64,000 nucleotides of DNA, taken from positions 62,001 to 126,000 of the forward strand of contig NKIR01000006.1 of NCBI GenBank assembly GCA_002255985.1, in the 5' to 3' direction. This DNA is from Sphingomonadaceae bacterium PASS1. Its GTDB lineage: Bacteria > Pseudomonadota > Alphaproteobacteria > Sphingomonadales > Sphingomonadaceae. The notes beneath the pieces were generated by a model, which worked only from the letters and a program-made list of their open reading frames with translations, made no database searches and had not been told where the DNA came from. Position 1 is the first letter of the stretch. Each line of letters starts with the position of its first letter. Below, one piece after another: positions 16,480-25,885 of the stretch. A program made the translations under genes and the position numbers.

Positions 16480-18279
16480 ATGCCAAGCTACACCGCCCCC
16501 GTTCGCGATATGCAGTTCATTCTCAACGAAGTATTGGGTGTTGAGCGCTTCGCCAATTTGCCCGGCTTTGAAAATGCCGGCGCCGATGTGATCGACGCGA
16601 TCCTGACTGAAGGCGCCAAATTTGTGGAGGGCGTTCTTTTTCCGTTGAACCAAGTCGGCGACTCGCAAGGCTGCACGCGCCATCAAGACGGCAGCGTCAC
16701 CACGCCTGATGGCTTCAAGGAAGCGTATAAGCTATTCTGCGAAGGCGGCTGGGGCACATTGTCCGGACCAGTGGAGTTTGGCGGCCAAGGCATGCCACAT
16801 ATCGTCTCCATGGCGTTTGAAGAGCTTATGGCGAGCTCGAACATGGCGTTCGCGATGTATCCGGGGCTCACGCAAGGCGCGGTATCGGCGATCTTGGTGA
16901 AGGGCAGCGACGAACAGAAAGCCAAATATGCGCCGAATATGATTTCGGGCAAATGGGGCGGGACAATGAACCTGACCGAGCCGCATTGCGGAACCGATCT
17001 TGGTCTTATCCGCACCAAGGCTGTCCCTAATGACGATGGTAGCTATGCGGTTTCCGGAACCAAGATTTTCATTTCGTCAGGCGACCATGACCTAACCGAG
17101 AATATCATTCACCTGGTCTTGGCCAAAACGCCGGGCGCACCAGACAGCGTCAAAGGTATTTCGCTGTTCATCGTGCCCAAGTTCCTGGTGAACGATGACG
17201 GCTCGCTGGGCGCGCGGAACAGTCTGTCCTGTGGTTCGATTGAACATAAGATGGGCATCCACGGCAATGCGACGTGCGTGATGAACTATGATGGCGCGAC
17301 AGGTTATCTTGTCGGCGAAGAAAGTAAGGGCCTCGCGGCCATGTTTATCATGATGAACATCGCGCGTCTGGGCGTTGGCCAGCAAGGCCTTGGCGTTGCC
17401 GAAGTCGCTTACCAAAATGCCGTGCATTATGCCCAAGATCGACGTCAGGGCCGCGCGCTGACCGGTCCGCAGGATCTGGAGCAGAAAGCCGACACCCTGT
17501 TCGTGCACCCCGATGTGCGCCGTATGCTGATGGATGCCAAGGCGTTTACAGAAGGTATGCGGGCCTTGTGCCTATGGGGCGCGTTGCAAGCCGATTTGCT
17601 GCACCATGCGCAAACTGAGGAAGAACGGCAAATGGCGGATGACCTGTTGTCGCTGCTAACGCCCGTCATAAAAGGCTATGGCACAGACAAGGGCTATGAA
17701 GTCGCCACCAATGCGCAGCAAGTCTATGGCGGCCATGGCTACATCGCCGAATGGGGCATGGAACAATATGTGCGCGATGCCCGTATCGCGATGATTTACG
17801 AGGGCACCAACGGCGTGCAGGCGATGGACCTTGTTGGCCGCAAGCTCGCGCAAAATGGCGGCCGGGCAATTCAGGCGCTCTTCAAGATTGTCGACGATGA
17901 ATGTACGGCAGCAAAGGGCGGGGCGCTCGCGGATTTCGCGACCCGTCTTGAAAAAGCCAGTGGCGATTTGAAGGCCTCGACCATGTGGTTCATGCAAAAT
18001 GGCATGGCCAATCCGAACAACATCGGCGCTGGCGCGCATCATTACATGCATATCATGGGCATCATCGCCCTTGGCCTACAATGGCTCCGCATGGCGGAAT
18101 TGGCGCAACGTGCGCTTGATGCGGGTACAGGCAATGCGGCGTTCTACGAAACCAAATTGGTGACCGCGCGCTATTTTGCGGAGCGGTATCTGCCCGATTG
18201 CGGCGCTCTTCGTCGTAAGATTGAAGCGGGCAGTGAAGCGTTAATGGCGTTGTCGCCGGAGATGTTCGCCGCAGCGTAA
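16480..18279 (+). CDS. Acyl-CoA dehydrogenase (long form with C-terminal domain; FadE/DmdC-like)
   Basis: A 599-residue flavoenzyme. The central FAD region is intact: GTMNLTEPHCGTDLGLIRTKA, AVSGTKIFISSGDHD, and RLGVGQQGLGVAEVAYQNAV. The catalytic base is Glu441 in MIYEGTNGVQAMDL. The extra N-terminal 40 residues (starting MPSYTAPVRDMQFILNEV) and the C-terminal 120 residues are typical of the roughly 600-residue family that includes 3-methylmercaptopropionyl-CoA dehydrogenase DmdC and general long-chain enzymes. The exact substrate cannot be told from sequence. GGATCGAAA precedes the ATG. It is probably cotranscribed with the merR gene upstream and ends at a strong terminator at 18307. Confidence 0.92.
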   Translation: MPSYTAPVRDMQFILNEVLGVERFANLPGFENAGADVIDAILTEGAKFVEGVLFPLNQVGDSQGCTRHQDGSVTTPDGFKEAYKLFCEGGWGTLSGPVEFGGQGMPHIVSMAFEELMASSNMAFAMYPGLTQGAVSAILVKGSDEQKAKYAPNMISGKWGGTMNLTEPHCGTDLGLIRTKAVPNDDGSYAVSGTKIFISSGDHDLTENIIHLVLAKTPGAPDSVKGISLFIVPKFLVNDDGSLGARNSLSCGSIEHKMGIHGNATCVMNYDGATGYLVGEESKGLAAMFIMMNIARLGVGQQGLGVAEVAYQNAVHYAQDRRQGRALTGPQDLEQKADTLFVHPDVRRMLMDAKAFTEGMRALCLWGALQADLLHHAQTEEERQMADDLLSLLTPVIKGYGTDKGYEVATNAQQVYGGHGYIAEWGMEQYVRDARIAMIYEGTNGVQAMDLVGRKLAQNGGRAIQALFKIVDDECTAAKGGALADFATRLEKASGDLKASTMWFMQNGMANPNNIGAGAHHYMHIMGIIALGLQWLRMAELAQRALDAGTGNAAFYETKLVTARYFAERYLPDCGALRRKIEAGSEALMALSPEMFAAA

Positions 18280-18306
18280 CCGCTCAGCCGTTTCATGCTC
18301 AGATAC

Positions 18307-18340
18307 AAAAATGCCGGGATATTATGTCCCGGCATTTTTT
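18307..18340. terminator. Bidirectional Rho-independent terminator
   Basis: AAAAATGCCGGGA (18307-18319) and TCCCGGCATTTTTT (18327-18340) form a GC-rich stem around a 7-base loop, flanked by A- and T-runs on both sides. It serves the converging acyl-CoA dehydrogenase and cysK genes. Confidence 0.92.
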
Positions 18341-18342
18341 GT

Positions 18343-19263
18343 TTAGTCGACTGGCAAAAAGTCGGGGACCGACAAATAGCGTTCGCCGGTGTCATAATTG
18401 AAACCAAGAACACGTGACCCCGCTGGCAATTCGGGCAGCTTCTGCGCAATGGCGGCAAGTGTCGCGCCGGATGATATACCAACGAGCATGCCTTCCTCAC
18501 GTGCGGCGCGTCGTGCGGTTTCCTTGGCAACTTCAGGGTCGACCTGAATGACGCCATCCAACAATGCGGTGTGCAGGTTGGCGGGAATAAACCCTGCGCC
18601 AATTCCCTGAATAGCATGTGGCCCGGGCTGGCCACCGCTGATCACTGGCGACAATGTGGGTTCCACCGCAAAGACCTTCAAATTGGGCCAGGCCTTCTTC
18701 AAAACTTCTGCGCATCCCGTGATGTGACCACCTGTGCCAACCCCGGTAATCAGGGCATCAATCGGCATATCGGCGAAGTCCGCGAGAATTTCCTGCGATG
18801 TCGTGCGCACATGGACGTCGATATTAGCCGAGTTTTCAAACTGCTGCGGCATCCAAGAACCCGGGGTCTGCGATACCATTTCCAAAGCACGTTCAATTGC
18901 ACCCTTCATGCCCTTTTCGCGCGGCGTCAGATCGAAGCTGGCACCATATGCGAGCATAAGCCGCCGGCGTTCCAGTGACATTGACTCCGGCATGACAAGG
19001 ATCAGTTTATAACCCTTGACCGCCGCGACCATGGCAAGGCCAACGCCGGTATTTCCGGACGTTGGCTCAATAATTGTGCCGCCGGGTTTCAGGCTGCCGT
19101 CCTTCTCGGCGGCCTCGATCATGGCAAGACCAATACGGTCCTTGATTGAACCACCGGGGTTCGACCGTTCGGATTTGATCCAGACTTCGGCATTGGGGAA
19201 CATGCGCCCCATCCGGATGTGCGGAGTGTTGCCGATGGTTTCGAGGATCGATTGTGCTTTCAT
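18343..19263 (-). CDS. cysK: Cysteine synthase A (O-acetylserine sulfhydrylase)
   Basis: A 306-residue PLP enzyme forming cysteine from O-acetylserine and sulfide. PLP lysine is Lys41 in [12 protein letters not shown]; the substrate loop is [23 protein letters not shown] phosphate is held by [23 protein letters not shown] is the C-terminal serine motif. The start ([19 protein letters not shown]) overlaps the stop of the MFS transporter gene by 4 bases (ATGA), so the two are coupled. This placement with an exporter and a hydroxylase is not the usual sulfur-assimilation context. Confidence 0.95.
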   Translation of the reverse strand: MKAQSILETIGNTPHIRMGRMFPNAEVWIKSERSNPGGSIKDRIGLAMIEAAEKDGSLKPGGTIIEPTSGNTGVGLAMVAAVKGYKLILVMPESMSLERRRLMLAYGASFDLTPREKGMKGAIERALEMVSQTPGSWMPQQFENSANIDVHVRTTSQEILADFADMPIDALITGVGTGGHITGCAEVLKKAWPNLKVFAVEPTLSPVISGGQPGPHAIQGIGAGFIPANLHTALLDGVIQVDPEVAKETARRAAREEGMLVGISSGATLAAIAQKLPELPAGSRVLGFNYDTGERYLSVPDFLPVD

Positions 19264-20588
19264 GGATTGGTTCCTCTATATTGTGGTTCGAATGTGCGGG
19301 CGTTTTTAAGCTCGGGGAATAGCCGCGCCCACATTCCTGTAATCAATATGGCACCAACGCCGCCGAATACAACCGCGCCAACAGGTCCAAGGGCCGCCGC
19401 CGCCACACCGGACTGCAGTTCGCCCAATTCATTGGAGGCGGAAATGGCAAGGCCAGATACCGAGCTGACGCGTCCGCGCATTTCATCTGGGGTGTTGAGC
19501 TGAACCAACGATGATCGGACATAGACCGAAAGCATGTCTGACGCGCCAAGGATGATGAGTGAGATTAACGCGACCGCCATGCCAGCGCCCATGTTCAGGA
19601 ACCCGATGCGCGCGTCACCAAAAACACGGCTACCAATCTCATGGCTTAAGCCAAACCCGATGGTTGCGACGCCAAAGACGACCACCGCCCAAAGCATTTT
19701 GGCACCTACATTGTGTCGTAATGGCCAGATCGCGAGCATAAGCGCAACGACTGAAGCGCCAACTGCTGGCGCGGCGCGTAACTGGCCAAGACCGTCCGGT
19801 CCGACCATCAGGATATCGCGCGCATAAACGGGTAGCATCGCGGTGGCACCTGCAAGCAGGACTGCAAATAGGTCAAGCGTAATGGCACCCAACAGAAATC
19901 GTTCGGACCATGTATAACGCAGGCCGTCGATCATTTGCCTTATGGGATGGATCTTTCTTTCCATGCGGGGCGGATGGACTGGCTTCACAAAGCTCAAGCT
20001 GATTGTGGCAGCCAACATCAATCCTGCCGAAACCCAATAAGGCAGCGACGCACTCTCTGCGAACATCAGACCGCCTGCGGCTGGACCAAAAACGGACCCG
20101 ACTTGCCAAGCGATTGAACTCAGTGCGATAGCGCGCGGCAATGATGCTGGCGGAACAATGTTGGGCGCGATCGCCGACATCGATGGTCCGACAAATACGC
20201 GGGCAACGCCATGCAACGCGGCAAACACGAAAAGCAGGGGCAGGGTAAGCCCATCGATATAAGTGAACCATCCAAGCGCCAACGCCACCGTCATGTCGAT
20301 ACTGTTGGCAAGCCGCGCGACTGTCCGACGTTCCCACCGGTCGGCAGCCCACCCGGCTACGGGGGTCAACAACGCAAGTGGTACGAATTGCACAAGGCCA
20401 AGTAACCCAAGCTGCAACGACGCTTCGCGAATGGACATGCCATAATCACTGCGCGCGATGTCATAGGCTTGATAACCAATGACCACGACCATCCCCATCG
20501 TTGCCAACACCGCCATAAACCGTGCGAGCCAATAATAGCGGAAGTCAGCGATGCTGAGCGGGTGGATGTTGGGGTTCTTGTCAGACAT
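19260..20588 (-). CDS. MFS transporter (EntS/MFS_3-like exporter)
   Basis: A 442-residue protein with about twelve membrane helices. It starts [20 protein letters not shown]; an earlier in-frame start adds 21 residues and is less likely. [23 protein letters not shown] is the MFS loop 2-3 signature, and [27 protein letters not shown] and [27 protein letters not shown] are typical of the MFS_3 group that includes the siderophore exporter EntS. The substrate is unknown. It overlaps cysK by 4 bases downstream and lies 88 bases after the Asp/Asn hydroxylase gene upstream, all on the minus strand. Confidence 0.88.
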   Translation of the reverse strand: MSDKNPNIHPLSIADFRYYWLARFMAVLATMGMVVVIGYQAYDIARSDYGMSIREASLQLGLLGLVQFVPLALLTPVAGWAADRWERRTVARLANSIDMTVALALGWFTYIDGLTLPLLFVFAALHGVARVFVGPSMSAIAPNIVPPASLPRAIALSSIAWQVGSVFGPAAGGLMFAESASLPYWVSAGLMLAATISLSFVKPVHPPRMERKIHPIRQMIDGLRYTWSERFLLGAITLDLFAVLLAGATAMLPVYARDILMVGPDGLGQLRAAPAVGASVVALMLAIWPLRHNVGAKMLWAVVVFGVATIGFGLSHEIGSRVFGDARIGFLNMGAGMAVALISLIILGASDMLSVYVRSSLVQLNTPDEMRGRVSSVSGLAISASNELGELQSGVAAAALGPVGAVVFGGVGAILITGMWARLFPELKNARTFEPQYRGTNP

Positions 20589-20675
20589 GATGCATGCGCC
20601 TATCGGCTGGTATTGCCCAAGGCAATGAGGAGATTTTTGTTGGTTGCGCAAGCTGCCATTTCATGAGGCCAGCCA

Positions 20676-21821
20676 TTATCCTGCATCTTCGGGCATGCCG
20701 TGATAGTTATTGATCGTCTCGAAAATGGTGGTGAGCGCAGCCCGTTCCTCGGCAGAAATCTCCGGCCTCCAGATTTCGAGTAACAATATAATGCGGGTAT
20801 CTGCGCTTTTATTCCACGCCTCATGTTCGAAGCTGTCGTCAAAAATCAGGGCTTCGCCTGTGCGCCATGCACGCGTCTCGTTGCCGACGCGAATGGCGCA
20901 GTCGTCGGGAACGATGAGCGGAATATGGCAAATCAACCGCGTGTTCAAAAGTCCATGGTGCGGTTGAATATGCGTGCCGGGTTTTAGCAATGACCATAAG
21001 GCAATGGGCGAACGTTTATCGATGCGCGGCATCGGTGCCAATTCCAGCGCAGCCATGGTCGCCGGACAACGAGACGCGTTCGCTTCAACCTTTTCGCCGT
21101 TGCGCCAGAAATAAAACGCGCCCCAGCTCGGATCGTTGATCAGCGGGTTTGCCGCCCTTGGCCGGTCACTGCTCGCCTCAACATAAGGGGCGAAGTCCTG
21201 CCCATCAGCCAACACCGCGCGCAATTCCTCTTGCATCGCCGGAGCCGCATTTTCGACTTCGGCGAGCCACGGAAATTCCGAGCGCTCGTAAAATTGCCGC
21301 TGCGGCAGTCCTGGAAAATAAAAGCTCGAAGGCTGCTGCAAGTACAGCTGCTTTTTGCCAAGCAACATGTCGACCGCCGTGCCAACCCGTCCGTCACGAT
21401 GCAAACCCGCTTGCGTAAGCCCATCAACCAAATGCTGTTCGAATTTCGCTTGAATTTGCACGACGAAATCGCGCGCGCGGTTTAACATGGGGTGCAGGGA
21501 TGCCGGTACGTCTGGCATTGTCGCGGCTTGGTTAAGCGCTGCCTGAAAGAATGCGTTTGCTGCCCGGTCATCGCCCAAGCGTACCTTTAACTCGCCCGAC
21601 AAAATCAACGTGGGCAAATGGCGCGGCTCAATTTCCAGCTGGCGCTGCAACGCAGTTTCTTCGGCTTTGGCATCTCCGGCTAGGCTACAGGCTTGCGCCA
21701 TCATGAGCCATGGCATCTGGGCATCGGGCAATTCCGACAGCAAGCGTATTGCAGAAGCGGCGTCGCGGCGGCCAAGCGCCGTTCTTGCGTCCGATATGAT
21801 TTGTGCAGCCCCCGCAGTCAT
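20676..21821 (-). CDS. Aspartyl/asparaginyl beta-hydroxylase-family protein with TPR N-terminus
   Basis: About 381 residues if ATG 21821 (preceded by GGAAAGCC) is used; ATG 21851 adds ten. The N-terminal 110 residues form TPR-like helices (AASAIRLLSELPD, DAKAEETALQRQLEIEPRHLPTLILSGELKVRLGD). The C-terminal domain is the Asp_Arg_Hydrox cupin: LLKPGTHIQPHHGLLNTRLICHIPL, then CAIRVGNETRAW and ALIFDDSFEHEAWN, giving the two conserved iron/2-oxoglutarate-site histidines and the Arg. The substrate is unknown. These proteins are common in sphingomonads. Confidence 0.88.
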   Translation of the reverse strand: MTAGAAQIISDARTALGRRDAASAIRLLSELPDAQMPWLMMAQACSLAGDAKAEETALQRQLEIEPRHLPTLILSGELKVRLGDDRAANAFFQAALNQAATMPDVPASLHPMLNRARDFVVQIQAKFEQHLVDGLTQAGLHRDGRVGTAVDMLLGKKQLYLQQPSSFYFPGLPQRQFYERSEFPWLAEVENAAPAMQEELRAVLADGQDFAPYVEASSDRPRAANPLINDPSWGAFYFWRNGEKVEANASRCPATMAALELAPMPRIDKRSPIALWSLLKPGTHIQPHHGLLNTRLICHIPLIVPDDCAIRVGNETRAWRTGEALIFDDSFEHEAWNKSADTRIILLLEIWRPEISAEERAALTTIFETINNYHGMPEDAG

Positions 21822-21920
21822 GGCTTTCCATAACCGCAAAGCAATATGCATTACCAGAGTAGATACGCCAGCCGCGCCGAAGCTATGCGTTCCGTTGCCT
21901 TGATGCCGGAGATATTGCCG

Positions 21921-22811
21921 TCAATATCCCCCCATCGGTAACGCTGGATTGATGACAAAGGTCTCCTCATCCTGCGATCTTGGTTCTTCGCCGTTGAGGA
22001 ACGCCATAAGGTCCGAGATCAATCGGTCGCGATCGGTCTCGAACAGACCATGTGGGGCCCCGGTATATTCGACCAGTCGCACATCGCTAATCATGGCTGC
22101 TGCCATCCGCGCTGTCGGGTCTATCGGCACAGTAGTGTCGCTCGTTCCGTGAATGATGAGCGTCGGTACTTTGAAAGCCGGCAAGTCCGCGCGGAAGTCA
22201 GTCGATGAAAACGCTTCTGCAGCCTTTAACGTTGGTCGAAGTCCTGCCTGCATCGTCATGTTCCACGCCCAGTCCAATGTGGCGCTGCTCAGGGGCTTGC
22301 TCAGCCAGCCAATGCCAAAAAAGTCATGGAGAAACTGGCGCATGAATGCTGGCCTGTCGGACATCATATCCTGGGTCATTTGCTCGAAGTTTTCCTGCGG
22401 AACACCGTCAGGATTGTCGTCGGTCAACAACAAGAAGGGTACGATTGATGATATCAACACAGCACGCACCACTCCGGCGCCATGGTAGCGCGACATATAA
22501 CGTGCGACTTCGCCGCCGCCCATGGAAAAGCCAACAAGAGTTATATTCTCGCTGACTCCGGTGGCCTTCATGACATCAGCAAGATCGTCAGTCAGGCTGT
22601 CATAGTCATATCCACCCCATGTTTGGTCCGACCGGCCAAAGCCGCGCCGATCATAGGAGATAACGCGATGCCCGGCATTCGCCAATGCTTCGGCGACGGG
22701 GTCCCAGCTGTCTGATGACAGCGGCCAACCATGGATAAGGATGACTGGATTACCGGTGCCCCAGTCCTTTACATAAAGCCACGCGCCGTCGCGGGTTTCG
22801 ATCATGGGCAT
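21921..22811 (-). CDS. Alpha/beta hydrolase (non-haem chloroperoxidase-like)
   Basis: A 296-residue alpha/beta hydrolase. Visible are the oxyanion segment VILIHGWPLSSDSWDP, RVISYDRRGFGRSDQTW, the nucleophile elbow LVGFSMGGGEVARYM (Ser), an acid in IIHGTSDTTVPID, and the histidine in YTGAPHGLFETDRDRL. The wording is that of cofactor-free haloperoxidase/arylesterase enzymes; their in vivo substrate is generally unclear. It starts MPMIETRDGAWLYVKDWG after AGGAG, a normal N-terminus. The last 25 residues (EEPRSQDEETFVINPALPMGGY) extend past the domain. It is a separate unit between the hydroxylase and helicase genes. Confidence 0.9.
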   Translation of the reverse strand: MPMIETRDGAWLYVKDWGTGNPVILIHGWPLSSDSWDPVAEALANAGHRVISYDRRGFGRSDQTWGGYDYDSLTDDLADVMKATGVSENITLVGFSMGGGEVARYMSRYHGAGVVRAVLISSIVPFLLLTDDNPDGVPQENFEQMTQDMMSDRPAFMRQFLHDFFGIGWLSKPLSSATLDWAWNMTMQAGLRPTLKAAEAFSSTDFRADLPAFKVPTLIIHGTSDTTVPIDPTARMAAAMISDVRLVEYTGAPHGLFETDRDRLISDLMAFLNGEEPRSQDEETFVINPALPMGGY

Positions 22812-22901
22812 CGTGCAATCTCCTGTGCATTAAAAGCTAAACAGGAAACGGTTGACATTGCCGGACGTTCCACGCTGGCGCGTCAGCGCGATTTGGGTGC
22901 T

Positions 22902-25205
22902 TCAACTGATTGTTACAAAACTGTCCATCACCCGTTTGCGGCCCGCCTGTTCGAATTCGATCTCTAGCTTATTGCCTTCGATTTCTGCGATTTCGCCATA
23001 ACCGAATTTCTCGTGAAAGACACGCAGACCAATGCTGAGGTCACTGCGACCTTTATTGCCAAGACTGACCGCGCTGCGTGTGTTTTCCGGGATGCGCTGT
23101 GGACGCGGGTTAAATCCGCCGGATGTGGCTGCCCGTTGCCAGCCCGGGCCACGCGCATTGCTGCGGCCTTGGTTGGCTGCGGCCAGATGCGCAAACGGGT
23201 CCGTTTGTTCGCTCCAGTTGGCACGCCAAAGTGATGCGCCGCCTGTCATGGTCTGCTCGGCCTCAATATGGTCAAGCGGCAGTTCCTCAATGAAACGGCT
23301 GGGAATGCTGCTGGTCCATTGACCGTAAATCCGCCGGTTTGCCGCATGGATGATTGTGCAGCGGCATTTTGCGCGGGTTATCGCAACATAGGCCAGCCGG
23401 CGTTCTTCTTCCAACGAAGCAAGGCCGCCTTCATCAAGCGCACGTTGTGATGGGAAGATACCTTCTTCCCATCCAACGAGGAAGACATTGTCATATTCGA
23501 GGCCCTTGGCGGCATGAATGGTCATGATCGTGACGCTTGCGCCGGTATCGCCGCGGTCATTGTCCATAACCAGGCTGACATGTTCCAGAAACTCGCCAAG
23601 CGTTTCATATTCTTCCATCGCGCGTGCAAGTTCGCTCAGGTTTTCGAGGCGGGCCGATGCTTCCGTGCTGCGTTCAGCCTGCAAAACGGCCGTATAGCCG
23701 CATTCATCCATGATCAGCCGCGTTAGGTTCGCTGGTGACATATGCGCAGCTTCGTCGCGCCAACGGGCGATATCGACCACCAGATCGGCGAGCGATTTGC
23801 GTGCCTTGCCGGTTAATTCATCGGTTTCCACCAATCGAGCGGCGGCGACAGAAAGCGGCGCGCGCTCGGCGCGGGCCACGATGTGGATTTTCTCGACGGC
23901 TTTGTCGCCAACACCGCGTTTTGGAACGTTGACGATACGTTCGAACGCCAAGTCGTCGGCCGGCTGGTTTACGATACGCAAATAGGCAATGGCATCGCGA
24001 ATTTCGGCGCGTTCGTAAAAACGAAAACCACCGACTATCCGATAGTTAACACCGATTTGTATGAAGCGGTCTTCGAATTCGCGGGTTTGGTGCTGCGCGC
24101 GCACGAGTATAGCGACGCTGTCGAGGCTCTCGCCTTTATATTGCAACGCTTCAATTTCTTCGCCCACGCGGCGGGCTTCTTCCGGACCGTCCCAGACACC
24201 AATGATGCGGACCTTTTCGCCGTCGTCGAGTTCCGTCCACAGCGTCTTGCCCAGCCGCGTACTGTTGGCGTCGATCAAGCCAGAGGCTGCGGCCAAAATA
24301 TGCGGCGTGCTTCGATAATTCTGTTCGAGCTTAATCGTCTTCGCGCCTGGGAAATCCTTCTCAAAACGCAGGATGTTTGCAACCTCTGCGCCGCGCCAGG
24401 AATAAATGCTTTGGTCATCGTCACCGACGCAGCAAATATTTTTGCGTTTTTGGGCGAGCAGGCGAAGCCAGAGATACTGGACGGCGTTCGTGTCCTGATA
24501 TTCGTCAACGAGAATATATTTAAACTGGGCCTGATATTTTTCCAGGATATCGCGGTTGTTCTTCAGCAGGTTCAGCCCGTGCAGCAACAAATCGCCAAAG
24601 TCGCACGCGTTCAGGGCAAGCAGGCGCGCCTGATATAGCGCGTACATCCGTTGGCCCTTACCATTGGCGAAAGCCTCATTATCACCAGCGTCCAAATCTG
24701 CCGGTGACTTGCCCGCGTTTTTCCATTTATCCAACAATGCCGCGAGCCCGCGCGCCGGAAACCGTTTCTCGTCCAAATCTTCCGACTGGATCAGCTGCTT
24801 GAGCAATCTGATCTGATCATCGGTGTCGATAATCGTGAAATTGCTCTGTAGTCCAATTACTTCGGCGTGGCGGCGAAGCAGCTTTGCGCCAATACTGTGG
24901 AACGTACCAAGCCACGGCATGCCTTCCACTGCGGAACCAACCATTGCGCCAATGCGCTCACGCATTTCACGCGCAGCTTTGTTGGTGAAGGTCACGGCGA
25001 GAATTTCGGACGGCCACGCAAGGCGTGCGTACAAAATCTGAGCCATTCGGGCCGTTAATGCGGCAGTTTTGCCTGTCCCCGCTCCGGCAAGCAGAAGCAC
25101 TGGGCCTTCAGTTGTCAAAACGGCTTCGCGTTGCGGCGCGTTCAATCCGCGCAACCATGGTGGTTCCGACTTTGACGGATCGGTCTGGACCTGATTATCT
25201 GACAT
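22902..25205 (-). CDS. uvrD: UvrD/PcrA-type ATP-dependent DNA helicase
   Basis: A 767-residue superfamily 1 helicase from ATG 25205 (MSDNQVQTDPS). It has the Q-motif LNAPQREAVL (21-30), Walker A LLAGAGTGKTAAL, motif II VDEYQDTNAVQYLWL, motif III CVGDDDQSIYSWRGA, motif IV LEQNYRS, motif V TIMTIHAAKGLEYDNVFLVG and motif VI VAITRAKCR. The C-terminus ends in a Tudor-like region (VFHEKFGYGEIAEIEGNKLEIEF), as in PcrA/UvrD. It unwinds DNA in nucleotide excision and mismatch repair and removes RecA filaments. A GAAC-N7-GAAC LexA-like site lies 5-19 bases before the start. The ribosome-binding site is weak. Confidence 0.95.
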   Translation of the reverse strand: MSDNQVQTDPSKSEPPWLRGLNAPQREAVLTTEGPVLLLAGAGTGKTAALTARMAQILYARLAWPSEILAVTFTNKAAREMRERIGAMVGSAVEGMPWLGTFHSIGAKLLRRHAEVIGLQSNFTIIDTDDQIRLLKQLIQSEDLDEKRFPARGLAALLDKWKNAGKSPADLDAGDNEAFANGKGQRMYALYQARLLALNACDFGDLLLHGLNLLKNNRDILEKYQAQFKYILVDEYQDTNAVQYLWLRLLAQKRKNICCVGDDDQSIYSWRGAEVANILRFEKDFPGAKTIKLEQNYRSTPHILAAASGLIDANSTRLGKTLWTELDDGEKVRIIGVWDGPEEARRVGEEIEALQYKGESLDSVAILVRAQHQTREFEDRFIQIGVNYRIVGGFRFYERAEIRDAIAYLRIVNQPADDLAFERIVNVPKRGVGDKAVEKIHIVARAERAPLSVAAARLVETDELTGKARKSLADLVVDIARWRDEAAHMSPANLTRLIMDECGYTAVLQAERSTEASARLENLSELARAMEEYETLGEFLEHVSLVMDNDRGDTGASVTIMTIHAAKGLEYDNVFLVGWEEGIFPSQRALDEGGLASLEEERRLAYVAITRAKCRCTIIHAANRRIYGQWTSSIPSRFIEELPLDHIEAEQTMTGGASLWRANWSEQTDPFAHLAAANQGRSNARGPGWQRAATSGGFNPRPQRIPENTRSAVSLGNKGRSDLSIGLRVFHEKFGYGEIAEIEGNKLEIEFEQAGRKRVMDSFVTIS

Positions 25206-25209
25206 AGGC

Positions 25210-25224
25210 GAACAGTTAGGGAAC
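25210..25224. promoter_or_regulatory. Candidate LexA box of the UvrD-type helicase
   Basis: GAAC (25210-25213), seven bases, then GAAC (25221-25224); on the coding strand this reads GTTC-CCTAACT-GTTC, an exact match to the alphaproteobacterial SOS box spacing. It ends 5 bases before the helicase start codon. UvrD is a LexA target in several bacteria, which makes the placement sensible. Confidence 0.55.
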
Positions 25225-25336
25225 GAAGCGATGAACCGCAAGCAGTAACCAAGGCCTATCCGGTTTGTTCAAAAACATTTCACGACAGTAGCCCGAACCC
25301 AAGTGAGGGCGCGCGGGCAACGAAAATACCGCGGCG

Positions 25337-25885
25337 TTAAGAAGCGTCTGGCCGCAAAAGTGTAATTTTTGCTTTGCCGACGTTGCGCACGGTATCGACA
25401 GTGAAGCCCTTGACCTCGACATCCTCTTTGATGCTGGTCTCAACGCTGATCCATGCGTAGGGTGCAAACCATCCAAAGCGGCCAAGCTTATCGAGCGCGA
25501 CCGATCCAGCACCGCTCAAATAGGGTGGGTCCATCAAGATGATGTCGGCGGGCTTCAAAGCGCTGCCCATCGACAGTACCGATGATTTGCGGACATCGCA
25601 TTTGTCCTTGGCGCCGAGCTTTGCGATATTCTTTTCAAGCGCGTCCAGTGCCAAATGGTCCTGCTCGACAAAGGTGCAATGTGCGGCGCCGCGCGACAAA
25701 GCTTCAAGCCCTAGCGCACCTGAGCCTGCAAACAGGTCGAGCACCCGCAAATCTTCGAATGAACCGAGCCGACTGGTGAGCATGGAAAACAATGTCTCGC
25801 GCGTACGATCGGCCGTGGGCCTTGTCGTATCACCCTTGGGCGCCACCAACGGACGTGAACGCCACTCCCCCGAAATGATCCGCAT
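25337..25885 (-). CDS. rsmD: 16S rRNA (guanine-966-N2)-methyltransferase
   Basis: A 182-residue SAM methyltransferase that modifies G966 of 16S rRNA in the 30S subunit. The N-terminus MRIISGEWRSRPLVAPKG and RPTADRTRETLFSML are the RsmD signature; the SAM loop is VLDLFAGSGALGLEALSRGA; the catalytic motif is ILMDPPYLSG (DPPY, about 116-119). Its ATG overlaps the stop of the upstream pseudouridine synthase gene by one base (TAATG), so both rRNA-modifying genes form one unit. Confidence 0.95.
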   Translation of the reverse strand: MRIISGEWRSRPLVAPKGDTTRPTADRTRETLFSMLTSRLGSFEDLRVLDLFAGSGALGLEALSRGAAHCTFVEQDHLALDALEKNIAKLGAKDKCDVRKSSVLSMGSALKPADIILMDPPYLSGAGSVALDKLGRFGWFAPYAWISVETSIKEDVEVKGFTVDTVRNVGKAKITLLRPDAS

